A stretch of 64,000 bases of DNA from Echinometra lucunter. Lineage: Eukaryota > Echinodermata > Echinoidea > Camarodonta > Echinometridae. The translations under genes and the position numbers were made by a program. Positions 35,087-48,100 of this stretch are shown here, piece after piece (the stretch's first letter is position 1; each line of letters opens with the position of its first letter). The stretch is from assembly GCA_029962745.1 (NCBI GenBank), contig CM057154.1:25915808-25979807 (forward strand), in the 5' to 3' direction. The notes below the pieces were generated by a model. That model saw only the letters and a program-made list of their open reading frames with translations, was not told the DNA's origin and ran no database searches.

Positions 35087-36590
35087 GACCAGGGATCAGG
35101 GATGAAAAGCCGAGGGTCCCTGCAAAGCCTATGACTATGATATTTCATACATATGATCAGTATTGTATACTAGCTGTTCGACCCTCGTAAGATTCCTTAG
35201 GTGTCTAAATACTCGCAAATGGGAGCCTCCATACATTTAAGGTCAAGATAATTCCTCCATACCACTTAGAATGCATATTTGTAGTAAGCAAACAAGAAAA
35301 TAACAGAAAATTAAAGATTATATAGAAAAATGGCCGGTTTTCTCATAATGGCACATTCTCTGTTTCAGGAGTCAGGGTATTCCATAATACAAAAAACTAC
35401 AAACACTTACAAAGGGTATTGGGTAGACTTGATTGCAAATCGGGTGCTGCACTTTGCCATCACATTATTCGCTAAAACTTGCATTAACATAATTAATGTC
35501 AATAAAAGGTGTCGTTTTATTTGACAAGTTAGTCATAGATGCAAATGGTTAGCAAAACTCAGCCATTTTGCAATCCAAGATGTGCTACTGATCTAAATAA
35601 TCTAAAAATGGTCATGAATCATTTTTTCCATGAGTCGGTGCTTGTATATCTTTTGCTTTCTGAAAAAAGTTGGATAAAAATCTTCTGCTCAGTTACTATA
35701 TGAACCGACTATGTTGGTAAACAAAATCCCATTATGCATACATACAAATTTGTTTTAACCTACAATTGGTCGGTTCATTATGGTAACCAACCCAACGATT
35801 TTTAAGCAGCCTTTTCTTAGAGTGTGTATATATTTTGTTTGTGGATTGTGTAATAAATTCAGTGATACCAGTTTGATATCCTTTTCATCCAAAGTGGCAT
35901 TCAAGTAGTCTTTTTGAAAGACGACAAGTCAGTTACCCTTCACAATAGCATTTTATTAGTTTGGAAATTATTAAACGCATAAACTTGGCCAAACTTAACT
36001 GAGAACTTTAAGAGCAACATTATTATAGATTGCATCCTAAAGAATCGGCTCTATGGCATTGATTCAGCGTTGCTTTGCTTATTCCAAGTTTGTTAGAAGT
36101 GCACAAATTATTAAAGTGTATGGTCATTGGGTGACTGCGTTATTGGTCCTTTGGTTCATTGTTCGATTTAATGCAGCATGACAGATTCCGCTGTCTGTTA
36201 ATGCACTATAATCATGACTATTAAAGAAATTTGTTCATGCGGTGCATTCAGATCATGTTAACATTACCCAAACCTGTTCTAAAGCTGATTTATGGCTAGA
36301 TTATGTTCATTTATGTGATGGGACTACAGATTATTAAAAATGGTAAACATGGTGGACTGCACACAATTCTTCTGCTACCAAACATTGTAATAATACAAGT
36401 TCAAATCCACACCACTGAAACATAAGTTTCATTTGGTAGTCATTTTTAAAGTTATCTTGATTGAGTTGTCATGACCCAGGTTTTTACAGTTACTAAAACA
36501 CATATTGATTAGTTCTCAGTGATTTTCAGATCATTTCAGATTATTATTATTATAACAATATACTAACTCACGGAATCAGTAATTCAGACA
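35087..36590. repeat. Block A, contig 3, second copy
   Basis: Starts gaccagggatcagggatgaa beside FB4; parallels 30125-31330 and mirrors 47880-49340. No gene. Confidence 0.55.
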
Positions 36591-38240
36591 TGGCAAAAGT
36601 ATCCAGAGTGAGTGTAATGTAACAGATCTCATTGTGCGTCTTTACAATTGAAAGTTTTTGATGCAAGTCTAAATTGGTCGACTGGCCATGATTATTCGCT
36701 TCGGTAAACAAAGTTCATTTTCTTTAAAAACATGGATATGCCATTGTTCGGTTCGGAGTTCATGTTCTTTACAAACATGCATATGCCATGATTGTACAGT
36801 TCGGTGGAGACCAATTTCACCTCCGGTTTATTTATTTGGCCCTCTATCGGCGACGCAATTGCTGCGGTGGGTAAGCACGCTGACCGCGAATGGGTCTGTG
36901 TACAAAATGAATGTAAGATATGATACATGCCCTGATATTGTTCCATTTACTTTATTCTAGATCAATGAAATAAAGCATGGATACATGGGTAGATGAGGTA
37001 AGACAATGGCCATATCTGACAGATGAAGGTATGATTTTGTACTTTCGATGGTTTTTCAACTTAGTTTTGTCAGTAAAGTTCGATTGCATTATAGAAGCAG
37101 TAGGAAACGGGAGCCCTCAATCTTACCCTGTTTACAAAGTCATGTTTTCACTCAATAAATTTTACGCCAAAGTACATAATGATAATATTTTTCTTGACTT
37201 CAAAGTCCTTTCTGTTGATGTTTTAACCCACTGGCGACGAATTCTTTCACATTGCTTACGGAAACCTGTGTAGGGAATACGACTTCTCACACAAACAGGC
37301 TTCATGTGTCAAAAGCGAGTGAATTTTGCACTCAGTTTAATAGCTTCCAATTTTGAAACTTTCTCCAATTCTTGTGGCATTTGAGCACCGCACTGCTGCG
37401 ACCTGAACTTCCCTGATAATTTCTCCTTGCAAATATTAAAAGAAATCTGCATTATATTGGTCAGAATAGACTAAAAATCGAACGAATGTACCTAACGCGC
37501 TGGTGATTTGTGTCCCTTAAAAGTTGGAGCGCCCACCGCAGTGTGTCGAACTGTGTCGAACAGTCTGCTGCCCTCTTGCGTTGTGGGATTGGTCTATACA
37601 AAGTTCATGTTCTTTACAAACATAGATATGCCATGTTTGTTCGCTTCGGTATACAAAGTTCATGTTCTTTACAAACATAGATATGCCATGATTGTTCGGC
37701 TCGGTACAAAGTTCATGTTCTTTACAACATGGATAACGAGTGGGTTGGAAAACTGCAGCTTAGTCTGCATCAAATATGAATGTATGTGTACCTTCATCAC
37801 ACCGCCAATCTCACCTCATACAGATCCAAAGGATTCATTTTTAATGGAATGATATTGTGACGTCTGTCGTCAGTCTGATATCGGACTGGCTGGTGTGACT
37901 GGGTCTTGACCTCCCACATTCAAACCAGTACATTTTATTTGTTTGAACATTATGCAGATCACCTATAAAAAGAATTCTTCACCGTTTGGGGTGATGTGAA
38001 AGAACTGGTATGTTCCCCTTTAAAAAAAAATGCATACATATATTGAATCAACTGCTCATATCTTTCTATGTTCAGAAAAAACAGAAATATTTATCTCTCT
38101 GATGGGCTTCCTCTCTTGCACTATCCCCTCACCATTTCCTCTGCTATGTTAATGCAGGGTAAGAAAGCTAAATGTATTGGGCCTTTTCTTCTTAGATTGT
38201 AAGTTAAAATTATGGAGACAGAATATACATACAACGTGAA
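36590..38240. repeat. Block B variant with an extra 36800-37500 segment
   Basis: Shares the B minisatellite (about 36700-36800 and 37595-37740) and B tail (37860-38220), but has about 700 bp not found in other B blocks. The mirror image is 46200-47880. Within the extra part, a plus-strand frame at 36977-37273 starts MDTWVDEVRQWPYLTDEG and has a possible donor gag|gtaaga early on. It resembles no family I can name with confidence and lacks support. Confidence 0.45.
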
Positions 38241-38243
38241 TTT

Positions 38244-38392
38244 AAGAACAAAAAACAAAAACACGTGCACACGTTGGTATCAATAATGCCTGTGGATTTT
38301 CACTTGATGTGCGATGAAATAGCAATGTAGATAAAATGCCTTGCCAAGGGCATAAGTGCTGTACATCAGGGATCGAACTCCCGACTTTCGCG
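38244..38392 (-). mobile_element. Truncated tRNA-derived SINE
   Basis: Retains the body (catgt-type acacgtgcacacgttggta, aaaatgccttgccaaggg) and the B-box half of the tRNA-like head (gatcgaactcccgactttcg) but ends before the A box. Its mirror copy is 46016-46180. Confidence 0.7.
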
Positions 38393-39297
38393 TAAAATTT
38401 GTTTGCTAGTGGCATTTGATAGATGAGCTCACTGTGCATCTATCATCATGAAGAACTCTTCGAAATATTGTGAAATATAATTCTTATAATTGTGTCAAAA
38501 GTGTAACGTTTTTATTAATACACACTGTATACATCTATTTATTCATTAATTGTTCTTCTCTGAGTATTCAGCCTTTAATTTGTAACGCTATCATATATAC
38601 AACTTTCTTTTCTGTTATTTTTATAGAAGTGCCATATTTATGTTAAATGTGTATTACTTGGCGAATAAATATGATATAAATAAGTTATCGACGGTCATTT
38701 CCGACGCAATCTTGAAAATAACCACTTTCCCAGAGTTCGATTTTCTTAGATTTTCAGTATTTTATTCCTGACCGTTGGAAACACCCTTTGCTGCAATGGG
38801 GGGGGGGGGGGGGGGGGACATTATAATCATGTGCGCTTTGCAGCATGACATGCAGAAGAACAGCTACTCTAAGCTGAAAGCGCATGTTTTTTTTCTAATT
38901 ATTATTATTATTATTATCATCATTATTTTACCGTATTTAACTAAACTGGCAATATACACAGTAGCAGATTGGTCGCTCTGTTGATTCAAACAATCTACTA
39001 ACTCACGGAATCAGTACTTCAGACATGGCAAAAGTATTCAGAGTGGAAAGTAACAGATCTCATTGTGCGTCTTTACAATTATTGAAAGCATTTCATGCAA
39101 GTCTAAATTGGTCGAGTTGCCATGATTGCTGGCTTCGGTATACAATGTTGATGCTCTTTACAAACATGGATATGCCATGATTGTTCGTTTTGGTATACAA
39201 AGTTCATGTTCTTTACAAACATGGATAAGCCAATATTGTTCGATTCGGTATACAAAGTTTATGTTCTTTACAAACATGGATATGCCATGATCGTTCG
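38393..39297. repeat. LINE-tail segment and block B start
   Basis: 38393-38540 resembles, inverted, the segment after the LINE fragments (13700-13830). From 38690 block B begins again (G tract 38799-38817, (ATT)n near 38899, minisatellite 39120-39297). Confidence 0.5.
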
Positions 39298-39720
39298 CAG
39301 GGGCGTCGCTAGACTTTTTGAATGGGGGTGGGGGGGTTGTAGAGGCCAGATTGCCGACAAATAATGCCACCGAGGTTCGACGACCAACGTCGATAAATTC
39401 AACCGTATAAAGCCTATTGAGCCATCTTCAATTTTGCGCCTATATCATATTTTCCTTTTGAATTATATAGTTGTTCACCTCACTTGCCGAATGTGTTTGT
39501 TTTCCGAAAACATCCTGTATCGAAACGAGCGAGCGTAGCGAGCGAGGAAAAATTTACACTCTCTTTCATACTTGAGTGATAGTTCTTCATCAAACTACCT
39601 GGTGGGCTTAAAGATATTTAAATTATATATTCGGTCACATCTCTGGCGTGATTCATTCGGTATCAAAGACCATCCTAATAATATTATACGAGCGAGCGTA
39701 GGTTGAGAGGAAAAATCTAT
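39298..39720 (+). mobile_element. hAT-like element, left end only
   Basis: Starts CAGGGGCGTCGCTAG after ATCGTTCG (39290-39297) and continues with the family interior, including cgagcgagcgtagcgagcga at about 39526. No right terminus follows in this contig. The end at 44980-45105 is the mirror copy, not its partner, because its flank is the complement CGAACGAT instead of a direct repeat. Confidence 0.65.
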
Positions 39721-39759
39721 TTATATGAAAAATCTGAACTGGAAAAAATACTTATTTTC

Positions 39760-40690
39760 TTTCTTTTTTGTTGAGATTACGTTGAAACTTACGTCATGTT
39801 TTTACGCTTTTTTCTTGAAAAAAACACTATTTTCACAAAATTTAGGCGTTTCCATGGCAACCGTCATGTTGAACATAACATGATTATGGATAATTAAGAT
39901 TTTGACTGTGGTCAGACTTTTGAAAAGTACATCGTGATCAGAAATTCAGAAAGCTGATAAGACTTCGTGTTTTCTTTCACATTTGTTTTAGTTGTTGTTA
40001 TTTTCTTTCCTATTTTAATGAAAAACAGTATTCCTCATAAAGCAGTTTATCTCATGTTGTTGCTATGATGTTGCTATAGCAATAGAAATCATGTAGCATG
40101 GACATAATTGTAGAGCATTGCTTTTATAGTCATGCCATTAACTTGTAATGGAAATACTTTGAAACTTACGTCATGTTTTCATGCACTTTCAAAGAAATAT
40201 CACTATTTTCGCAAAATGTAGGCGTTTCCACAGGAAATGTTATATTGGGAGGTAAACATGATTACGGAAGATAAAGATATTGATTTTAATCATACTTTTA
40301 AAAAGTAAATCTTGATCAGAAATTCAGAAAGGTGACTAAACTTTTGTGTTTTAACATATTTGGTTTTTTTATTTTCTTTCCCGTTTTAAAGAAATATTCA
40401 GTTTGCTTTAAAAACACACCTTGTTGCTATGTTGTTGCTGTAGCAACAGAAATGATGTGGCATGAACATAGTTGTAGAGTAGTTATTACTGATGGTCATT
40501 CTGTTTACATGTATTGCAAATAATCTGTAACTTACCTCAAGTTTTCATGCTCTTTTCATGAAAATATCAGTATTTTCGAAAAAAAAAATAGACGTTTCCA
40601 TGGCACCCGCCATTTTTAGGAGGTAACCATGAAATTGTTTAATTGAGATTTATATTAAAGTCAAAGAGATATGTTTATATGGTATATTTT
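39760..40690 (+). repeat. Tandem repeat, about 370-bp unit, 2.5 copies
   Basis: Starts gaaacttacgtcatg at about 39783, 40160 and (altered) 40527. Each unit continues with cactattttc, ggcgtttccatgg and gatcagaaattcagaaag words. The third copy is partial. The plus-strand frame at 40332-40523 is not kept in the first unit. Confidence 0.75.
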
Positions 40691-41330
40691 TGGCATTTAC
40701 TGCATGTTTTTATGATGTTTAATGAAGAATACAACTTGGAACACACCTTTTAAAGAAAATATTCCTTTGGCATGGCAACGGGTGAAGACGTCATTTAGGA
40801 AAATGGCAGCAAGTTGATTCGTGCTCAGCCCCCTCCCCCCCCCCAAAAAAAAAGAAATAAGGGAAATAGCACAAAAAAATCAGATTCTACAGAGAACTTT
40901 AAGAACACCCCAAAATTGTGACAACTCGCTGTCTACTAATAAGGTTAAACTCACATCTCAGTCTGGATGTTTCACATGGTCAAAGCTAAAAAAAAAAAAT
41001 GACCCAGGGGTCTTTGAGACATTTTGCGGGCCCTAAGCATCTAGCATGGTCGGGTGTTTAAAACGGCTTCACCCTAACAACCTCCTGTTTATTTGTCGCC
41101 ATATTCTAGTCGTTTTGTAACCGTTTTAGCCATTTCCTGGTCATTTCCTCCATCCTTGCTTCTCGAATAAAGAGAGACAAAAAGGATTTTTTTTTTTTTA
41201 AAGGGGGGGGGGGGGGGGGATAGTAAACGGACAGACCACAACAGAGCTAGCTCATTGTGTCTAGGGCAAACCCTCCAAAGGGGAGGGGTGCCATGGAAGA
41301 TATGATGGGAACGTTTCTTAATATGTCCTT
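40691..41330. other. Non-coding, homopolymer-rich
   Basis: C/A tract near 40833, A tract near 40990, T/A/G tract at 41187-41218. No gene seen. Confidence 0.5.
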
Positions 41331-41339
41331 TGGGTTTTT

Positions 41340-41596
41340 TTTTTTTCAAATTTTAGTTAGATGTATGTCTCTTCATTCTCTCATTCTTTTATTTTATGTA
41401 TGCACCAGCCAATGTGGAGAACCTCATAGACAGAATTCCCGAATTCTTTTAGGTAATCTCCAGGCATTACCTGGTGCTAAATCTTTATACAATGTACTGT
41501 GGTTTTGTTATCTTTGTGTTCTCTATATACTTGTCTCCGTCATATCTCACCTGGAAATGAAATAAATAAAATAAAATAAAATAGAATAAAATAAAA
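41340..41596 (+). mobile_element. Possible LINE 3' end with (AAATA)n tail
   Basis: A non-coding-looking segment ends in acctggaaatg and then a run of AAATA repeats (41562-41596), as LINE 3' ends of the CR1/L2/RTE kinds often do. No ORF2 remnant is recognisable, so the call rests on the tail only. Confidence 0.3.
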
Positions 41597-42960
41597 CGTT
41601 ACTCGAATACAAAGGCATCAAAAAATCTATCTTAAATAGGCCTTTTGGTGTTTATTAAAAGCTGGCTTCCATGGTATCCCCAATCCCCGTTACCCATGCT
41701 TCCACGATGATGATATACTGTCAACTTCATGTACCAAGAGTGCAGGGGTAATCCTCCGGGCCTTTATTTTTTCTCAAAAGTTTGCCCTTTTAAGACATTG
41801 CGAGGGGAGGGGGTGCTAGGATATTTGTAAAACAAACGAATTCTTTACTACAAGGTAGATCTAGCAAACTTGACAGAGGCCCCATGGGGGGGGGGGGCCT
41901 TCGGGGCTATTGGGGGCCTAACCAACAGAAAATTTGTCGGTAATGGCAAATTCCATGGTTTGTAAGATCAACATGAACATGCGATACCAGTGATTGTTAT
42001 TCTGAGTCAGAGGTTTGAAAGAGGGCACCTGTAGCCCATATTTTAATACTTGGGCATCTGTCATGCACAACGCATCAGGAAATTTGTCTTACTCTACCAT
42101 GAGACGTCCTCTGTTTATATTCCTACAGTTGGTATCTTTTGCAAAAAAATAAATTAATTAAAAATCCAAGGTATTCATGGTACAAGCACAGAGATTTATG
42201 GCATACCGTCCGATTACCGTTGTAAATAGTCATAATAATCCTGCCTGTACCAACAGCAGCACTTTCTTCTTTCTTTTTTTCGTTTTTTAAAGCAACATAG
42301 ATTTCTCGCTTAACTGCTTGAGGCCCAATTAGACGTCTGGCTGCTTATAAGCAGTAGAAACTTGATGGCAAAGACCCATTTCTTATTCTTTCCGATTAGC
42401 CTCGGGTAACTGGTGTAAAAGCCCCCTCACACCTAACCGAATTGCCTGAAATATGCCTTGCGATGGCTGGCGAAAGGCTTTTTTTAAAAAATCGTTTTCA
42501 ATGGTAACTGATAGTAAATCATATTTACCCTTCGTGTTTGGGTTCGTACACCTTCTGAACTAACAGCTGCGATTATTCAAATTCGCGCGGAAATTTTTAA
42601 CATGTTTAAAATTTCCCGACGAATTGAAAAATCGTTGGTCATCTGTTTGTATTCGCATCCCTTATTTAGTCTGCGGTAATCGTTCGTTTATCGTTCGAGT
42701 GTTATTGTCGCGCATAGTCCCTCATCGCACTTTTGCCAAAGTGGACCGATCTCGAAAGAACCCTTAATGAAGCAACACGATGACAAAATATGCGTTACTA
42801 TGACAAACGGATTTTCGCTTGCCATCTTCTATGCGAAGGGAAACCAATACTAACTTTTACTAAATTTTAATAGCGATACATACACGAAGACAAGGCTAAG
42901 AGATACTAAGACAAACTATGGATTGCGAATGCGAGCGAATGACCAGACGAATAATTTGGC
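41597..42960. other. Unassigned spacer of palindrome 2
   Basis: Present once in the window. A G tract lies at 41887-41898. I see no exon, RNA gene or repeat unit. Confidence 0.5.
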
Positions 42961-42974
42961 GAGTTCTGAGCTGC

Positions 42975-43009
42975 TCACTGTGACTGTGACTGTGACTGTG
43001 ACTGTGACT
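42975..43009. repeat. (CTGTGA)n microsatellite
   Basis: About 5.5 units of a hexamer; the overlapping minus-strand frame with SHSHSHSHS is its translation. Confidence 0.9.
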
Positions 43010-43389
43010 TTCACTGTAGGCATGTTGCGTGGATGACTTCTCTGGCCGTACTGAAATTCGGACGGACCTGGTCGCTTTTTTACACCCCGAGGGGCGCACA
43101 CAAACGTACAAGAACGCCCGATCTATTCCCTCGTCTTCGTTTCTAATCGCACGCCATATCAAACCATTGCTCACTGTTCGTTCGTCTTATTGGGTTATAT
43201 CAACCCTTCGCTCGCCTTCGGCTGCAATTTACTCAAAGAGGTGAACCGAAAAATCGGTTTATTTATCCTTCGCTTACCATTCGTTGATAAAATTTGACAA
43301 TAGTTACTGATTGCATGATTTGACGGATATTTTATTTGAATTCGTTGAATTCGCGTGCATTTCGTGCATTTTTCCCATTCGTCACCCTG

Positions 43390-43960
43390 GGTCAAGGCTA
43401 CAGAAAGGGGGCCCTCGGGCCACTCTTTGGAGGCGTCCATCGGGCACAAAGCATCAGGAAATTTGTCTTCCATGGCCCATTCGGTAGTTCGACCTGACCA
43501 TTTTAAATTAATTTTTAGTGGTATTGTATGTTTAACCTGGGTCAACCATACGAAAAGAGCCATCGGGCCACTCTTTGGGGGCGTCTGCCGGGCCATTCCG
43601 TAATCTGTGTGATGAGCTGCAAAATCTGTTGTGGGTTTCATGTGGTACCTTGTTCGTTTGACCTATAGCCTAAAATTGGCCATTTCGGGGCGTCTGCTGG
43701 GCACAAAGCAGCAGAAAATTTGTCTGTCATGGGACATTCCGTGTTCTGGGGCACTTCAAAATTCATTTAAAATTGGTTTCAAGTGGTACCTCGTTCGTAT
43801 GACTGGCACCGTCTTTTAGAGGCCCTTTGTGGCGTCTGCCGGGCACTTAGGAGCAGAAAATTTGTCTGTCATGGGCCATTCTGTATTCAGTGTAATATGC
43901 CGCAAAATCTGCCGTGGGTTTCATGTGGTACCTCGTTCGCATGATCAAACCCATTTGGGT
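43390..43960. repeat. gggcgtctgccgggcac repeat, about 4 units
   Basis: Related segments start near 43425, 43565, 43690 and 43830 with ggcgtctgccgggcac-like words, then agcagaaaatttgtctgtca and (in most) ggtacctcgttcg. The same words occur at 34400-34760 and 49690-49990. Confidence 0.6.
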
Positions 43961-44285
43961 GAGGGCGTGTGTTTATACTTTTCCGGGGGGGGGGGGGGTT
44001 AAGTATGAGTTCGACAAAAACAAAAGAAAATCGGCAAAAAAGTTGATCATCCCCCCACTCCTCAAAGTGGATTTACGCCTGTGGTATCATATATGTTAAA
44101 TAATGATAATTTCTTAAATTTTGGTGAGGGCGTGTGTTTATACTAACCCGGGGGGGGGGGGGGGTTAAGTATGAGTTCGACAAAAACAAAAAAAATCGGC
44201 AAAAAAGTTGATCATACCCCCACTCCTCAAAGTGGATTTACGCCTGTAGTATCATATATGTTAAATAATGATAATTTAAAAAAAT
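43958..44285 (+). repeat. Direct duplication, about 162 bp, two copies
   Basis: gtgagggcgtgtgtttatac begins at about 43963 and 44126; each copy has a 13-14 G tract and ends gttaaataatgataattt. Confidence 0.85.
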
Positions 44286-44479
44286 AGGTGCGGATGGGAT
44301 TAAATAGTGGTAATCATTAACTATTCTTAAACATCTCTTTTTAATTTTAGATAATGAGTCTAATTCAGAGTGTGTTGCATTTGTAAACCATACAATATTA
44401 CAATATAATTCAAATATGGAAAAATAATGGAATGGTATCAGGTTATTAGAATTTCTGCTTACAAACTATATTTCTGTTT

Positions 44480-44979
44480 NNNNNNNNNNNNNNNNNNNNN
44501 NNNNNNNNNNNNNNNNNNNNNNNNNNNNNNNNNNNNNNNNNNNNNNNNNNNNNNNNNNNNNNNNNNNNNNNNNNNNNNNNNNNNNNNNNNNNNNNNNNNN
44601 NNNNNNNNNNNNNNNNNNNNNNNNNNNNNNNNNNNNNNNNNNNNNNNNNNNNNNNNNNNNNNNNNNNNNNNNNNNNNNNNNNNNNNNNNNNNNNNNNNNN
44701 NNNNNNNNNNNNNNNNNNNNNNNNNNNNNNNNNNNNNNNNNNNNNNNNNNNNNNNNNNNNNNNNNNNNNNNNNNNNNNNNNNNNNNNNNNNNNNNNNNNN
44801 NNNNNNNNNNNNNNNNNNNNNNNNNNNNNNNNNNNNNNNNNNNNNNNNNNNNNNNNNNNNNNNNNNNNNNNNNNNNNNNNNNNNNNNNNNNNNNNNNNNN
44901 NNNNNNNNNNNNNNNNNNNNNNNNNNNNNNNNNNNNNNNNNNNNNNNNNNNNNNNNNNNNNNNNNNNNNNNNNNNNNNN
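44480..44979. other. Assembly gap (500 N)
   Basis: Exactly 500 N. The sequence directly after it is the reverse complement of 39423 leftward. Confidence 0.99.
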
Positions 44980-45105
44980 ATGGCTCAATAGGCTTTATAC
45001 GGTTGAATTTGTCGACGTTGGTCGTCGGCCCTCGGTGGCATTATTTGTCGGCAATCTGGCCTCTACACCCCCCCCCCCCATTCAAAAAGTCTAGCGACGC
45101 CCCTG
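44980..45105 (-). mobile_element. hAT-like element, end fragment at contig start
   Basis: Reverse complement of 39298-39423: ends ctagcgacgcccctg followed by CGAACGAT. The contig begins inside the element. Confidence 0.7.
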
Positions 45106-48100
45106 CGAACGATCATGGCATATCCATGTTTGTAAAGAACATAAACTTTGTATACCGAATCGAACAATATTGGCTTATCCGTGTTTGTAAAGAACATGAA
45201 CTTTGTATACCAAAACGAACAATCATGACATATCCATGATGTATCCATTGTATACCGAAGCCAGCAATCATGGCAACTCGACCAATTTAGACTTGCATGA
45301 AAGGCTTTCAATAATTGTAAAGACGCACAATGAGATCTGTTACATTCCACTCTGAATACTTTTGCCATGTCTGAAGTACTGATTCCGTGAGTTAGTAGAT
45401 TGTTTGAATCAACAGAGCGACCAATCTGCTACTGTGTATATTGCCAGTTTAGTTAAATACGGTAAAATAATGATGATAATAATAATAATGATAATAATTA
45501 GAAAAAACATGCGCTTTCAGCTTAGAGTAGCTGTTCTTCTGCATGTCATGCTGCAAAGCGCACATAATTATAATGTGACCCCCCCCCCCCCCCTTTTGCA
45601 GCAAAGGGTTTTTCCAACGGTTTCCGTTAAAGTTTGAAGTCAGTAATAAAATACTAAAAATCTAAGAAAATCGAACTCTGGGAAAGTGGTTATTTTCAAG
45701 ATTGCGTCGGAAATGACCGTCGATAACTTACATATATATATCATATTTATTCGCCAAGTAATACACATTTAACATATATATGGCACTTCTATAAAAAGAA
45801 CAGAAAAGAAAGTTGTATATATGATAGCGTTACAAATTAAAGGCTGAATACTCAGAGAAGAACAATTAATGAATAAATAGGTGTATACAGTGTGTATTAA
45901 TGAAAACGTTACACTTTTGAAAAAAAAAATATATTTCACAATATTTCGAAGAGTTCTTCATGTTGATAGATGCACAGTGAGCTCATCTATCAAGTGCCAC
46001 TCGCAAAACAAATTTTACGCGAAAGTCGGGAGTTCGATCACCGCGGTACGGCACTTATGCCCTTGAGCAAGGCATTTTATCTACATTGCTATTTCATCGC
46101 ACATCAAATAAGAAGTGAAAATTCCACAGGCATTATTGATACCAATGTGTGCACGTGTTTTTGTTTTTTGTTCTTAAATTCACGTTGTATGCATATTCTG
46201 TCTCCATAATTTTAACTTACAATCTAAGAAGAAATGGCCCAATACATTTAGCTTTCTTACCCTGCATTAACATATCAGAGGAAATTGTTAGGGGATAATG
46301 CAAGAGAGGAAGCCCATCAGAAAGATAAATATTTCTGATTGTTTTTCCTGAACATAGAAAGAGAGGAGCAGTTTATTCAATATATGTGTGCATTTTTTTT
46401 AAAAGGGAACATTCCATTTCTTTCACATCACCCCAAACGGTGAAGAATTCTTTTTATAGGTGATCTGCATAATGTTCAAACAAATAAAATGTACTGGCTT
46501 GAATGTGGGAGGTCAAGACCCAGTCACAACAGCCAGTCCGATATCAGACTGACGACAAACGTCACAATATCATTCCATTAAAAATTAATCCTTTGGATCT
46601 ATATGAGGTGGGATTGGCGGTGTGATGAAGGTACACATACATTCACATTTGATGCAGACTAAGCTGCAGTTTTCCAACCCACTCGTTATCCATGTTTGTA
46701 AAGAACATGAACTTTGTACCGAGCCGAACAATCATGGCATATCTATGTTTGTAAAGAACATGAACTTTGTATACCGAAGCGAGCAAACATGGCATATCTA
46801 TGTTTGTAAAGAACATGAACTTTGTATAGACCAATCCCACAACGCAAGAGGGCAGCAAACTGTTCGACACAGTTCGACATACTGCGGTGGGCGCTCCAAC
46901 TTTTATAGGACACAAATCACCAGCGCGTTAGGTACATTCGTTCGATTTTTAGTCTATTCTGACCAATATAATGCAGATTTCTTTTAATATTTGCAAGGAG
47001 AAATTGTCAGGGAAGTTCAGGTCGCAGCAGTGCGGTGCTCAAATGCCACAATAATTGGAGAAAGTTTCAAAATTGGAAGCTATCAAACCGAGTGCGAAAT
47101 TCACTCGCTTTTGACACATGAAGCCTGTTTGTGTGAGAAGCCGTATTCCCTACACAGGTTTCCGTAAGCAATGTGAAAGAATTCGTCGCCAATGGGTTAA
47201 AACATCAACAGAAAGGACTTTGAAGTCAAGAAAAATATTATCATTATGTACTTTGGCGTAAAATGTATAGAGTGAAAACATGACTTTGTAAACAGGGTAA
47301 GATTGAGGGCTCCCGTTTCCTACTGCTTCTATGTTGCAATTGAACTTTTACTGACAAAACTAAGTTGAAAAACCATCGAAAGTACAAAAATACATCATAC
47401 CTTCATCTGTCAGATATGGCCATTCTCTTACCTCATCTACCCATGTATCCATGCTTTATTTCATTGATCTAGAATAAAGTAAATGGAACAATATCAGGGC
47501 ATGTATCATATCTTACATTCATTTTGTACACAGACCCAATCGCGGTCAGCGTGCTTGCCCATCGCAGCAATTGCGTCGCCGATAGAGGGCCAAATAAATA
47601 AACCGGAGGTGAAATTGGTCTCCACCGAACCGTACATTCATGGCATATCCATGTTTGTAAAGAATGAACTCCGAACCGAACAATGGCATATCCATGTTTT
47701 TAAAGAAAATGAACTTTGTTTACCGAAGTGAATAATCATGGCCAGTCGACCAATTTAGACTTGCATGAAATACTTTCAATTGTAAAGACGCACAATGAGA
47801 TCTGTTACATTACACTTACTCTGAATACTTTCCACATGTCTGAATTACTGATTCCGTGAGTTAGTATACTGTTATAATAATAATCTGAAATGATCTGAAA
47901 ATCACTGAGAACTAATCAATACGTGTTTTAGTAACTGTAAAAACCTGGGTCATGACAACTCAATCAAGATAACTTTAAAAATGACTACCAAATGAAACAT
48001 ATGTTTCAGTGGTGTGAATTTGAACTTGTATTATTACAATGTTTGGTAGCAGAAGAATTGTGTGCTGTCCACCATGTTTACCATTTTAATAATCTGTAGT

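Noticed and set aside
42896..43174. Frame with SHSHSHSHSHS
   Set aside because: Translation of the (CTGTGA)n microsatellite.
39298..45105. A single 5.8-kb hAT element from the CAGGGGCG end to the mirrored end
   Set aside because: The flanking octamers are inverted (ATCGTTCG, CGAACGAT), not direct, and a gap lies between; the two ends are mirror copies.
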